From the NCBI RefSeq assembly GCF_009730915.1, contig NC_052474.1, positions 2,329,501 to 2,393,500 of the forward strand: DNA of 64,000 bases. Reading direction: 5' to 3'. The notes beneath the pieces were generated by a model that worked only from the letters and a program-made list of their open reading frames with translations, was not told where the DNA came from and searched no databases. Below are positions 37,785 through 52,616 of the stretch, piece after piece. A program made the position numbers and the translations under genes. Numbering within the stretch: the first letter of the stretch is position 1; each line of letters begins with the position of its first letter. The DNA comes from Dioscorea cayenensis subsp. rotundata. Its lineage: Eukaryota; Streptophyta; Magnoliopsida; Dioscoreales; Dioscoreaceae.

Positions 37785-40347
37785 TTATCTGACAAAAGGG
37801 TCTCTGGATAATTGGGATAAATAGTAGTCCCTTACTCGTGACATGCCATCCCTTGCAAGGATGCCCTCCAGATCACCCATAATTCTTGCCAACCAGATCT
37901 CCAGGTTCCTCTGAATGTCCTTAAAATTAATCCTGATGGAATCCAAAGAACGCTTTGTGCTCACCTTGGCTTCTCCAACTAGTTCATCTCCCAAATAGCT
38001 CTTTGTTGCTTCAGCTTCTAATAAGTTCAACTTCTGTCTCGTTTTTGTGGCTCGATTCTGAAGACGGAATGCTTCAAGGAGAAATTCAGTTTGCCGTTGC
38101 GTCCGGAACTCTGGGCTTAAGGTTGGTTCACAGGGATCACTGGTTTGCTGGACAAGAATAACCCCAAAAGTAAAGAAATCTTATAATCCAAAATAAATAA
38201 CCTAATTCGGTGCTTTTTTAAACCTATGTACAGATTGGAAAGGAATGAGCTTTTTTCCACTTTAAGAATATGAGCAGCAGAACAAACGCAAAGAAGAATG
38301 CTGGTGGGTGAACATGGAAAATGGACCAACTTACCATTTTCCTGCATAAATCATCAATTTTTCCTGTGAGCGATTGATATCTCTTAGCCTGTTTCCGTAA
38401 CAATGATGGAATCTTTGATAGGTCTCCTTTCCCAACCTTCTCCAGGTTACTTAATTCTTGATCGAGTGATTTCAGTTTAGCAGACACTCCTGTTGAATCA
38501 CCATCCACTTTCCAAGGAGATTCTCTCCTGAAAAATAATCAACACATGAGATAAATAATGAAAATGCACAATCACTCCTTATAAACTGCATTTCAGAGAT
38601 TTACCTTGCCACAAAATGCTTCGTGTGGTACATTGAATCTAAAGAATCATACTGATTATCCTACAAGAAAAATATCCACATGTAACACTTGAGAAAACCA
38701 AACACAGCACATAGTGACACAAGAAAAATAAACCCAATTCTATGCAACACTAAACAGCACAAAGCAGCTCAAAGAGTTTCCGAGAAAGAGCTAAACGAAG
38801 CATGATAACCAAAAACAAACATTAATTTAAAGGTCTAATTATACCAAAGAAAATCATTAAAGAAGGTTTACCTCAACCTTTGATTTCAAAAAAGACCTTT
38901 GACAAAGATGCGGGTTTAAATGCATTAAAGGGTCCCTACATCACTTTCTCTTTGTCGGTAAAACGGTCACACCTAACTTTCCAATTTCCGCAACATGCTT
39001 TAGCAGGTTATCAGAAAATTCCAAGAAATCAATCAGTGATACAGAGGAGTGAAAGAAAAAAATGTCCATTAGTCTAGCCATAAAGCAAGATTTCAACAAT
39101 AGTTATCTACCAATTTGAGCATAGTTACATGAGATTTATAGCTTAATCATGTAGCTATCATATGGATTCATATGAGGTCACTACATACCCTTACTTTGCT
39201 ACAAATGACTTGTATTCCAAAGCTAATAGTGGCAATAAAAATCCAAAGCTAATACAAACAGGCCAATGAAGATATGCTCTGGTGAGGATTTATCCACTTG
39301 GGCAATTCATAACCGAAAATGTCTAAACAACAAGTCACTCAAAGACACAGAGTCTGAAAAGTAGCTACAGCAAAGCGCAATTCATTGAGGCTGACATGCA
39401 AACACTGGAAAGATAAACTAAATATATAATATAATCCTCACTCTAACACACACACAAAAAAGGATGGACAAAAGTCCTATACACTATCACTAATGTCATC
39501 AATATTACAACTCTATAGAATTCTGAGAACAAGATTTTGTATCAAAATTTCACTTGCTAGTACTGAGCACTGGAAAAAGAACAACAAAAACAAGAAAAAA
39601 ACCCTAATCATTCGGCTAATTTGCATCAAAATTACTAAATAATTCCACAAAAAATTGCAGTTTATTTAAGAAAATTGAGAAAATCTCTACCTGAAATCCA
39701 CTCAGTGGCATTGAGAAGTCTCCGGCGTAGCAGTTCATCTGCTTCCCATACGGCATCGCCATCTCCTCCACTTCCGGAACACCCGGATCCAACCCCTCCG
39801 GAGCCGAAGCCCCTGTGAAATCCCCACTATACTCCCCCAACTCCTCTCTGATCTCCTCTTTCTCCACAAAATCATCTCCCTCTGCTCCTCTCGCCATGAA
39901 CTCAAGCATCTCCTCCCTCTCACTCACCTCCCTCTGCAGCGTCTCCACGGAAACCCTTAGATCAGCTTCCGATCGCTCTAGCTCGTCTACCCGCTCCTTG
40001 AGCGCAGCGATCTCGGAAGATGACGCACCGAGGAGATCCCGGAGCCGTCGCTCCTCACGGTGCCAAGCGAGACGGTGACCGGCGAAGATCTCGACAACAC
40101 GAGCGTTGGCCTTGGAGTCCTCCGCCCGGCGGGAACGGAGCTGCCGGAGCTGATCCTCAGCGTGGAAAAGCTTGAGGGAGAGAACACGGGCGCGGGACTG
40201 GAGGGAGGTGACATACGAGATGGAACCGCGAGGCAGGAGCCCCAAGAAGACGGCGAAGCTAAGACCAAGGTACGATGATAGGAGAGCTTCATCGCTAGAG
40301 TCCGCATTCTTAGGGATCTCAGCGGAGACGACTTCAGCGGCCGCCAT
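37785..40347 (-). CDS. Membrane-anchored coiled-coil protein, plant-conserved, function unknown
   Basis: Four exons on the minus strand (39691-40347, 38605-38660, 38335-38527 and 37785-38147) with matching phases give 422 residues. A hydrophobic segment near residues 27-50 (SYLGLSFAVFLGLLP) could anchor the N terminus. Residues about 50-160 form a strong coiled coil rich in Arg, Glu and Leu. An acidic linker with FMARGAEGDDFVEKEE follows. The C-terminal half has a second helical part (KLKSLDQELSNLEKVG and KIPSLLRKQAKRYQSL) and ends RDYYLSQLSRDPFVR. I recall such proteins from many plant genomes as uncharacterised, and I cannot assign a role. There is no frameshift. The start at 40347 (MAAAEVV) is preferred over the upstream in-frame Met at 40404 because the N terminus then resembles plant homologues. 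Confidence 0.8.
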
Positions 40348-43300
40348 TGTTGCAGAAAAGGAAGGAAGCTCGAGCTCGAGAAATGGCGTGCTTCCATTAA
40401 ACACACCTTCAAAATTTTATCTACCACTGCATCTGATATTACTATAATACCCTTCAAATGCGGTATAAATCACATGGGTTCGCCGACCCACATTGGGAAT
40501 TACGACGAAAGTGACGCTAGATAAAAGTTTTCTTTTTAAAACAAATTAATTAGCTTTTATTCATTTCAATAAATTATTAAATTCCAGGTATTTTAATATA
40601 GCACTGTTTATTAACATTTTGCTAATTTTTAAATAAATTTTTTTTTAAAAAAAAGGGAAAATAAAGCGGAAGTGGTTTAAAAGGTCTGAGCTGCCCTTTT
40701 CGTTATGAATGACAAGGAGTTTGGATGGGACAGCAGTGTCTTTTTACTTTTTGTAACGTAGTGAATGTTCGATGATAAAGGGCTGCATTGTGATCTGGCA
40801 TCATTGCATTGTGCCCGAATTCCGATGAGATCCACTAGCTTTTTGTTTTTTTTATTATTTTTTTTTATTTGTTATGAGTTTCGACTCATGTTAACTGTGA
40901 TGCTGATGTTTTACTTGAGATGGAAAGTGTGGGGGATTATACGGTATTATCTGAAAAAATTGTATATATATATTGATAAATATGGACGGTTGGATTTAAT
41001 TTAATGATAACTTAGGGAAATAATTTATTTAATTCCTTTAAAATTTACTTCTTTTAAAGTAATAATCTATAGTTACTAGATTACATTATTGATCTTTTTA
41101 GTTGGTATAAAGATAATTTAATAAGTAAAATGTAATGATACTAATTATTATAAAGTTATCAAAAAAACTCGTCAACCGTTGATAGCCCAATGGTATGATA
41201 TCAAAATATAAGGAGGAAGTCATGAGTTCAAATCCCTCCCCCGGTAGTACTGTTTATATTCTTATTTCAAAAAAATACTTATACTGTTACACAAACACAT
41301 TTGCATCCAAATTAAGAAAATAATAAAATTTAATTAATTATTCAAATTTGAGTTTATTCGTTAGAATAATTATAAATACAATGAATAAATTTATTAAAAT
41401 AATAATAAAATATTCGGATATCTATTCATCATTTAGAATATTTGGTTAACATCAAATGACTAAATGTTTTCCTTCCCAAAATCTCTATTGTTTATGTTAT
41501 TATTGGAAATTAATCACATATTTATAACGTGTGTCTTCAACTCTATAATAAATTTAAAAATCAAAATGGAGAACTTGAGCTCAGAAGAACCCTGAAGTTC
41601 TTGGTAGCTCAAGCAAGGGAGAGAGAGTGATTACTTTCTTTAGAACATGTATGATTTTTCTCACAGTGTTTTGCTAGCTAACTCAAAGAGTAGAGTCCTA
41701 TTCTCCTTTTCTTTAAAGGTCTAGACCACTTTTTGGTCATCGGCTATTTATTTATTTTCAATTATGTACCTGTTCTCCACTCCTAGTAAGGTTATTATTG
41801 TAGTGTTTGTACTTTGTAATTTTGACTCTTCAAAATTTTTTATGAACCACTGGTCATAAACTAATTCAAATGAATTAATAAAAATCCCAGTAAAAAATAG
41901 ATTTTTCATCTGGATAAATAATTTTTATAATCTATTTTTATATAAATAATAATTCAAACTCAAATGTGACTTTACATAAATAACACAAACTTCAGTTACT
42001 TGAACCAAAATAAGTTGGTGTTTGATTATCTGTGTAATTTATATTAAATTCTCAGTCCAAACAAGATATATGTTGATTTGGAAATTGAAAAATACTACTA
42101 TGTTAATTTAATTAAATAATTATTTATTTAATTTAAAAATCTGTATTTAACTTTAATAAATTTATGATTTATCTCATTTTATTTAGTCTGTGATTCTAAT
42201 TTTTTTTTCTTTTATTTATTTTTCTTTTTTTATTCTTTTTTTGTCTATCAGAGTTTTGAGTGACAGGGTTTTTACTTTTTTTTAGTGACTGTCTCGTTTA
42301 AATTTCATGTTATAATTCTTTTTTTTTATAATAAAACATAATTTATCTATATTTTTTTTTTTAAAAAAAAATGATGGAACACTAGGAATGAAGAAGTCAC
42401 TTGTCCAGCCTCGGTTGCCACACCATGCATCTATCTAGCATTTATGAAGTTGTCCCTCACATAGACTCCCCAGTGTCTACACTCTACAGGACCACTGGCC
42501 ACTACCATTTTATTTATGTCACTGCTCCATTTGGCTAACCCAAACATCATTACATCATTTAAGGGACCACCCAACCCACTCTTTTTGCAGTCTTTGAACC
42601 AACTTAATCCTACTGTGTTGGATGTACTTAAAAAGTTTGCTTTTATAACTCAACAATTTGGATGATAATTTCTTAGGAAATGAAAATATCTACAAATTAA
42701 ATAGTCATTCTTTTTACTCATAATTTTTCACAATAAATTTATATTATAAAGTTTTTAAAACAGAGGGAGTGTAGTGAGTTTAGTGACACATGTATGATTA
42801 ATGAGAGAGAGGAGGCGGGTGATGCACGGGGGGCTTTTGCAGGCTTTTGATCAGCGAACACAGGGTTCAGTCCATGGGTCTTTATTGTTCTTTCCTGCAC
42901 GATTAACATGTTCACGTGCCGCGCGTGAGAATCGTTGGCGCCTTACTAACGCCGAGAATTTCATGCTCGCTGTTCTTATTATCCCTATCACTTAATATTT
43001 ATGCATGAATTATTTATTATTATTTTTTTACAAAAGACACGACAAATGCATATGCAGTCAAGAACGGACACACAAATAGTCTCCTCATATATTTTCAAAG
43101 ACCCTTGACACCACTTATATCTACCGTATTTTAAATCTTGCAAATCAAGTCTTTCATAATGTCTATGAGACAGTGGTCCGAGATCAAATGTTCTTTGGCC
43201 CTATGAAAAATTTTATAAACATTTATTACAATTTTCAATCGTATCTATTTGCCATCAAAAGCAGAACTTTGTAGTTTCATTTATTTTCAAATTTTTCTAC

Positions 43301-43381
43301 TGCCAATTCAACCTGTATAACAAAGCAACCAAGTTAAGTTTCAGCTGCTACATTTGCAGTAAAACTGGTTCTTTTATCCAC
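40348..43381. other. AT-rich intergenic region
   Basis: It holds the promoter of the coiled-coil gene at the left and the 3' UTR of DUR3 at the right. In between are a SINE-like head (41174-41280), T-rich LINE-like tails at about 42150-42370, and long AT-only stretches. A 64-codon open frame at 42801-42995 has no recognised similarity and is not called. Confidence 0.55.
41174..41280 (+). mobile_element. tRNA-derived SINE head
   Basis: TAGCCCAATGG (about 41183) resembles a pol III A box, and GAGTTCAAATCCC (about 41224) a B box, at tRNA-like spacing. A T-rich/A-rich tail follows ('tatttcaaaaaa'). The cloverleaf is not intact, so this is a SINE copy rather than a tRNA gene. A diverged relative occurs at about 60745-60830. 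Confidence 0.5.
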
Positions 43382-46381
<3,000 letters not shown>

Positions 46382-48183
46382 CAGATAACAAACTTTTTAG
46401 CTTTTTTTTTTATTCTGATTATTATTGTGTTCTCTAAGTCATTGGTGTACGTATGATTGATGGTAATGGAGATATAGAGAAAATGAAAAAGTCAATGACT
46501 TTGAAGGAATCTCCATTAAAAATTCCAATTGATTTGGAGATGTCTGTGATTGGCTCATTATAATTAGTGATGGTTGAGGTTGAGTGATGACCCAGATCTC
46601 TAGTTTTGCGGATCTGCATCCGTGAATCACACTATTTAAGCATGTATTAATATATTGTATGATATATATCTAAATTATACGGAATGTTTTATATTAGGGT
46701 TGGACCCATGATGGTCAATCTTTTCCTTTGTTCTTGGCAAATAGGGCGACAACACAGTTATGTATTAGGGACCAAAAAAACTCATAAATCTAGTGACTTG
46801 ATCTTATTATAAAAAATGAGACCGAGACATTGAAAAGATCATTGTAAATAATAATGGTAACATATCACTTGTTATACCTCTTGTTTCCTAATGAGGGTGT
46901 GCTGGCAGGTTGGACGATTAATTCTCAGCCCATGCGCATGCCCATGATGTATGCAACGCTTGTCGCTTTCGTTAAAAAAAAAAATTTAAGGACGTGTTGA
47001 CCATTCGTGCCCCCACCTTGTTTGGGTTTTGAGATCGATCTTTGATTCTCCAAAATAAACATTCTACATAAATGAGCCGAGTGCCAATAAGTTAAAAGGT
47101 CGTTACCATTATATTTATCCAAGGGAAGTGTTACTCTCTTGAAAAATAAGAGGAGTTGGACAAAAATATTAGGTCCATTCTTCGGATATTAGACAAAAAA
47201 AAAAAAGACAATTTCAAAAATGCGTTAGGGTTCAAGTATGATGCTTTTAGATTCGGACTCGGCCTCACCCGGCCCGAATTATATAAAAATAAAATAAATA
47301 AATTTATTATTTATAATTATTTATAAATAATATCAAACAATCTATTTGTATGCCTAAAAGCGTAAATTCTAATATAATTTAATTTTTCTATCAAAACTCA
47401 TTTAGAGAAAATTTGTTATTAAATTATTTCTATTTTAAAATGTAAACTCTATTTTTAATAAAATCTAATTTTAATTTAAGAAATTAAATATGGACCAATT
47501 TGTGCCGGCCTTGGACCTTGGTCACGTTTTTAAAATACTGATGGGCCTCGGTAAAAATATAGGTCCTCATTCAGGCGTAGCTTAGAGTTTGCTGGACCTC
47601 ATTCTGCGGGGGTGGAGGCCACTTCCACTTTTGAGGCGGATCATGCTAGTGGTGAGGAGTAGTTTTTCTGTTCTATGTGGATCAGGAGAAGACCCGTTAT
47701 TTCTCCTTTGTTAGCTTTCTTTTGTTTTGTTTCCACAGCTAGTGGAAGGTTCTTTGTATCTTGTGGTTCCTTTTTTATTAATATATGTGATTTATCCAAA
47801 TTAAAAAAAATATAGGTCCTAATCACCTTCCGGGCCGCCCGTGGAGAAGCATGATCACTATTATTATTAAGTCCATGCCTAGCCTGAACCCGACCTGCCC
47901 GGCCCATTGGTCCAGTTATCACAATGGTTATTTTACTAATACGTTTTAAATTTTTAATTAAGAGAGAGAGAGAGAGAGATCAGAATATATGTGTGTGTAT
48001 ATATATATATATGTTTCTATGCGTTGCAAATGCAGCCTTGTGACCGCAGGATTGAACTAGAAATCAAATCCCAAGACACTTGGCCTAAAAAATATTTTGA
48101 TCTAAATTTTAAATATCTTCCAAAATATTTGGCCTTTTTATCTCTCCACATCGTTCATTCTCGAGCTCCGCCTCGCCGCCGCC
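46382..48183. other. Divergent promoter region between DUR3 and ClpP4
   Basis: The left part is the DUR3 promoter and leader. The right part (about 47960-48183) is the ClpP4 promoter with GA and TG/TA microsatellites (47960-47978 and 47990-48012). Between them lies a GC-patched, hAT-like remnant (about 47240-47930) interrupted by a LINE tail (47568-47805). No extra gene is supported. Confidence 0.55.
47568..47805 (+). mobile_element. 5'-truncated LINE insertion with 15-bp target-site duplication
   Basis: The 238-bp insert is flanked by the direct repeat AAAAATATAGGTCCT at 47553-47567 and 47806-47820. It ends with TATGTGATTTATCCAAATT and a short A tract. A 15-bp duplication, 5' truncation and A-rich end are the marks of target-primed reverse transcription by an L1-type LINE. 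This is the best-bounded copy of the tail family seen through the window. The DNA into which it inserted continues on both sides (GGCCCG-rich words). Confidence 0.85.
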
Positions 48184-51100
48184 ATGGCCTCACTCACCGT
48201 CTCTGCTCCTTTCAAGCCCTCCATTCTCCGGCCCTCTTTCGTCTCTCCCGAACTCCTTAAAGCCTCGGCTTGTGCTGCCAAGGTCCACTCCTTTCTGCGC
48301 TGGAACCCTTGCCTCCGCCACTCCTTCCCTGCCAAAGCCATTCTCGAAGAACTCTGGGCTAGGGCTTGAGAAGGACCTCTACTCTTCTTGGATTACAGCT
48401 TCAGCACCGCAGACGCCGGCGACGGCAATGAGAGGGGCGGAATCGGACGTGATGGGTTTGTTGCTGAAGGAGAGAATTGTTTTCCTCGGGACCAGTATTG
48501 ACGACTTCGTCGCTGATGCTATCATCAGCCAGCTTCTTCTCCTGGATGCCCAGGATTCCTCTCGGGACATCCGTCTGTTCATCAACTCCCCCGGAGGATC
48601 CCTCAGGTCGGTTACTCTTTGCCCTTGATGATCTCTTTGTGTATTAGATCTGGATTTCGTTGTTTTGCCCTGGAAATGTGCGCGCTTGCTTTATTTTCAT
48701 TCTGCTGCTGCTTAGTTGAACACCAAAAGATGTTCAGTTTTATCAAATTACTGGTAGATTTAACCGAGCGTTGAGCATGCAAATGGATTTTAAAAAAAAA
48801 AAAATTGTAAACAATGTTAGATATATCCTTAAAAGGTCAATGTGTTGGTTGCATAGAGAAAGAGACAAAGATTTTTAGTTCGATAACTAAGATATCATGG
48901 ATTCTCATGTTTTCTAGAACTAGTTGGTTTTACATAACATACATGATAAATTTATCTAGATTTGGTGACATCTTATCATAAGATCTGATATTAGATCTAA
49001 ATGCTCATGAGAGTTGCAATATGATGTGCAGCAATGATCTTCCATGCAGTCTAGATATCTGTGAGAAATGCTTGTCTAGCCAAGTTAAGTTGTTATGTTA
49101 CATATGTTGCAAGGCCAGTTAGCAAAGGGCTTTCTTAGGAGAACTAGTTACCCATAAATAGAAGGTGAATGAAATAAAATAAGTGTAAAATTTTTTTTAA
49201 AAAAATGTAATCTGAATTGATCTGACTTTTTATTTGGGAAATAAGAAAAAAAAAATGATTCTTGGACCATGTTGGTATGGCTTGTATAGGATTTGAGTGT
49301 GTTCAAGCTACTTAAAAACTTGGTTTTACTAATAGATTGCTACTTATATGTGTGCAAGCACACTTCTTTCGTTTCTTTTTAAGGATGCAAATTTAGCGGA
49401 ACAATTGCAATTGTAAACATTTTCTTCATATCTATGGTTAGCCATCATTAGCCTTTGAGGTATGATCGGTATAAATTTTTAGTAGAAACTGTGTTCTTTA
49501 TACACTAGTTGAAGCTTATGTTTGTTGTTGAATTGGAATATGAGGGGTCTCTCATGCTTGATATGAAACCTTTTCATCATAGGGATCATCCCAACAAGAT
49601 CAGCTTTGCCTAATTCATGTTAGATGTCACATGCTCCTGAAAATGTGATTTTTAAGGTATAGACCTTATTCAGCCATTGGATAATTTATCAGTTTCATCA
49701 AATTTCTTATAAATTGTTTGAAGCATTGAGCACGTGCTTGGAATATTTTTTTTTATTATATATATATATATTTTAAGAAGAAAAACAATTGTCAAGGAAG
49801 ATCGGGATTTACACCAAGGGGAGAATACACACTTGCAATTGAAATTCTTGGCACCCAATGTTCACAGGGCAAATCATGTGCAACCTAATTATGATCTGGA
49901 ATTATTTTTGCATTGGATAAATTGTTAGTTTGATGAATAAGTTGTTAACCTATAATGGGTTGTCATGTTTTCTAGTATTAATTGGGTTTAGGGGGCATGC
50001 TCTTATATGGTGATATCTTTAAGATCTGATATTAGGCATGAGTGAATACATTATACATGACACTTGCCATAGGATGTGTAGGGATGATCTCACATGCATT
50101 CTGGATGTCTGTGAGATTATACCAAGTTATCTTGTTCCGCCAGATATGTTGCTAAGGCAGTTAGTGGTTGTATCTACCCATGAATAAAAGTTGACTGAAC
50201 TCACTGAAGTGAAATTAGGAAAAAACTGCTTCTTGAACTAGGTGAAAGAAATATGTAGTATGAATTGATCAACTTATCTATTTATTAAAAAGCTGCTCGA
50301 ACCATGTTGGTATGGTTTGTATGGCATTTGATTGCTTTGCATATGAACAACTTAAAACATGTTTAGAGATGATTTCTTTTCTTCTTCTTCTTCTTTTTTC
50401 TTCTTGGAAAAAAAAAGACTGAAGTTAATGAATGACGGAAATTGAGCTATTTAATTTTTGTAAAAACCATGTTCATTATACACAATGAAGCTTACGTTGG
50501 CTGTTGAAATGGAATATAAATCAAGAGGGTGCTCACACGGTTGATATGAAACATTTTATAGTTTGGGATCTTCACACTTGGATTCTATCAATTTCTCCCG
50601 TCTAAGTGAGGGATTTGGTTAAAGAAGTTTCCCTCATCTCTATGGTTAGCTATTGGCCTTTGAGCTATTTAATTTTAGTAACAACTCTGTTCATTATACA
50701 CAATGAAGCTTATGTTGCCTGTTGAAATGGAATATAAATCAAGAGGTTCTCACATGATTGATATTAAACATTTATAGTTTGGGATCTTCATACTAGGATT
50801 TTGTCAATTTCCCTTGTCTAAGTGAGGGGTCTGGTTAAGTTGCGTGGCAAGGTGAGTAAGAAGTTTGTGTGATTACTCTTATTTTTTTTATGAAGCCAAA
50901 TATGTTTCATTCACTAGCACTTGAATTATATGCCATCCTCTACTTCTGGTTAGTGATGTCTCTAGATGCCCCCAATTCAGTATTCTGCATTTATATTGCA
51001 CTCCTTTACATTGAATGTTGCTTGCATAAAATTTTATTTTCCTCCCTTTTACCTAAATTATTGCTTGTCTTTTTTAGTGCGACAATGGCCATATACGATG

Positions 51101-51561
51101 TGGTTCAACTTGTGAGAGCGGATGTTTCGACTGTTGCCCTTGGCATTGCAGCATCAACATCTTCAATCATCCTCGGTGGTGGTACCAAAGGTAAACGGCT
51201 TGCAATGCCCAACACACGAATCATGCTCCATCAGCCCCTTGGTGGTGCTAGTGGCCAAGTCATTGATGTGGAGATTCAGGCTAAAGAAGTCATGCATAAC
51301 AAGGAGAATGTCATTAGAATTGTAGCTGGCTTTACAGGCCGCGCAGTTGAACAGGTTCGAAAAGATATTGACAGGGATCGATATATGTCTCCAATTGAGG
51401 CCGTCGAATATGGCATCATTGATGGTGTCATTGACAGGGATGCCATCATTTCTCTTGTACCGCTGCCAGAGAAAGTGAAGTCTAAACTGAATTATGAGGA
51501 GATCACTAAAGATCCTAGGAAATTCTTGACTCCAGAAATCCCTGATGATGAGATATATTAG
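48184..51561 (+). CDS. CLPP4: Chloroplast ClpP4, Clp protease proteolytic subunit
   Basis: Two exons (48184-48606 and 51078-51561) give 301 residues after one extra base is discounted. Residues 1 to about 90 form a Ser/Pro/Lys-rich chloroplast transit peptide. The mature part starts around [22 protein letters not shown] and closely matches Arabidopsis ClpP4, including the end [15 protein letters not shown]. The catalytic triad is visible: Ser in GIAASTSS, His in IMLHQPLGG and Asp in DIDRDRYMS. ClpP4 is a nuclear-encoded subunit of the P ring of the stromal Clp protease and is essential for chloroplast development. The frame of the start codon and that of the mature part differ by one base. 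The change must lie between about 48272 and 48366, in the transit peptide. The 2.47-kb intron contains large duplicated blocks. Confidence 0.93.
48880..50840. repeat. Duplicated blocks within the ClpP4 intron
   Basis: The stretch around 48880-49580 is repeated in diverged form at 49950-50580 (shared words 'tcatgttttctag', 'gatctgatatta', 'ttatacac..gaagctta'). The end of the second block is repeated once more at 50663-50840, with 'cattatacacaatgaagctta' and 'tagtttgggatcttca' about 219 bp further on. This makes the intron mostly a partial tandem array of an about 1-kb unit. Divergence is moderate, so the duplication is not recent, except for the last 0.2-kb step. Confidence 0.8.
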
Positions 51562-51967
51562 CTAGTGCTGCTTTGTTTTTGTAATACCATGGACATATGC
51601 TGCTTGTTTTTTTTCTTTTGCTTTTCACGGCAGATAGAATTCCTACCGAGTTGTGCATTGTTAACTACACAATGAAATACACTTTTGATTCTATTTTTCT
51701 GCAGATAATGGTTTTTTTTTTCTTCACAGAAAATGATCAAATTTCTTGGAATGGTTACGATTAACTAAATGTTAATCTTAAAAATAAAAAAGAAATTATG
51801 GCCAGGAGAAAGAACCACACCTAAGTTTGTGTTTTCCAAGAAAAAATAAATATAAATGGAAAGGAACGTACATCCAAAAACAGAAAATTATGGCAAGGAG
51901 GAAGAAGTGAAAAATAATTATAAATGGAAACAAAAAAAAATCTTAATAATTTTTTAAAACTATTTTA
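51562..51967. other. ClpP4 3' UTR and spacer before U2
   Basis: The first 150 bases are likely ClpP4 3' UTR. The rest is A-rich with a diverged short repeat of 'aattatggc(c/a)a(g/a)gag' at about 51796 and 51887. No gene is seen. Confidence 0.5.
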
Positions 51968-52018
51968 GTCCCACATCGGATGAGGACTAACATGAGATAC
52001 CAACAGAGACTATAAAAT
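51968..52018 (+). promoter_or_regulatory. U2 snRNA promoter: USE and TATA box
   Basis: GTCCCACATCG at 51968-51978 matches the plant Upstream Sequence Element RTCCCACATCG exactly. TATAAAAT lies at 52011-52018, about 32 bp further, and the RNA start at 52045 is about 34 bp after that. This spacing is that of plant snRNA genes read by RNA polymerase II. Pol III types have the elements about ten bases closer. Confidence 0.92.
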
Positions 52019-52044
52019 CAGACTGCCGGCCTATCAAAGAAGTC

Positions 52045-52241
52045 ATACCTTTCTCGGCCTTTTGGCTAAGATCAAGTGTAGTATCTGTTCTTATCAGTTT
52101 AATATCTGATACGTGAGCCATTGGCTCACTATGATATTAAATTAATTTCTTCTTGGGGAGGGCCCACTCACACTAGCTTGCTAGTAGGGCCCTCGCGCGT
52201 CGCCCATGCGTTGCACTGCTGCACGGGCCCGGCGCACCCCT
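52045..52241 (+). ncRNA. U2: U2 spliceosomal snRNA
   Basis: The sequence opens ATACCTTTCTCGGCCTTTTG, has the branch-point pairing region GTGTAGTATCTGTTC, and shows stem IIb GTGAGCC-ATT-GGCTCAC. Stem III arms are GAGGGCCC and GGGCCCTC, with an inner CTAGC/GCTAG pair, and the stem IV region ends GGCGCACCCCT. Length of about 196 bases is that of plant U2. Compensatory differences from the Arabidopsis sequence in stem IIb keep pairing. The Sm-site region reads AATTTCTTCTTGGGG, which departs from the usual uninterrupted T run, so this copy may be a variant. U2 pairs with the intron branch site in the spliceosome. The promoter is complete, so the copy is probably expressed. Confidence 0.95.
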
Positions 52242-52244
52242 ACC

Positions 52245-52616
52245 AATCCTTCAAAACAAAATTTCTAACCAAATAGCATTATTGCTGAGATAGAGAAACT
52301 CAATTGGGAATTGGGAATATAGGAGCATCAACAGCAATGGAGCATCAATGAAAATCAACACAACACGTTGCATTAAAAGTTAATTCAATTGTCAAATACA
52401 AGCACAAGAAACACCACACAATCAAGCGCCAATCCAAAACATACAATTGAAAACACAAATTACATCAAATTTCTTAATCGTTTCTGATAGTGTCATCAAA
52501 AACATACATTTCCTGTTGGTTCCTCTGTTGCGGAAGAACCCACAGTTATAGCTCTGATAAGAAGGGGGTCCCAAGCTCTACTACCTTCAGCACTGCAGTT
52601 CCCGCTCCTGCTAAGA
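52245..52616. other. Spacer between U2 and the minus-strand membrane-protein gene
   Basis: Mostly the 3' UTR of the gene on the minus strand. No plant snRNA 3' box is clear, although sequence at 52244-52262 is where one would be expected. Confidence 0.45.

Noticed and set aside
41174-41250. Possible tRNA gene
   Set aside because: Boxes A and B are present but the cloverleaf and acceptor stem do not form; a SINE fits better.
42801-42995. 64-codon frame MRERRRVMHGG...
   Set aside because: No family recognised, no exon context, and it ends in AT-rich intergenic DNA.
46439-46630. Overlapping minus-strand frames upstream of DUR3
   Set aside because: Located in the promoter/leader; sequences are low in complexity and unrecognised.
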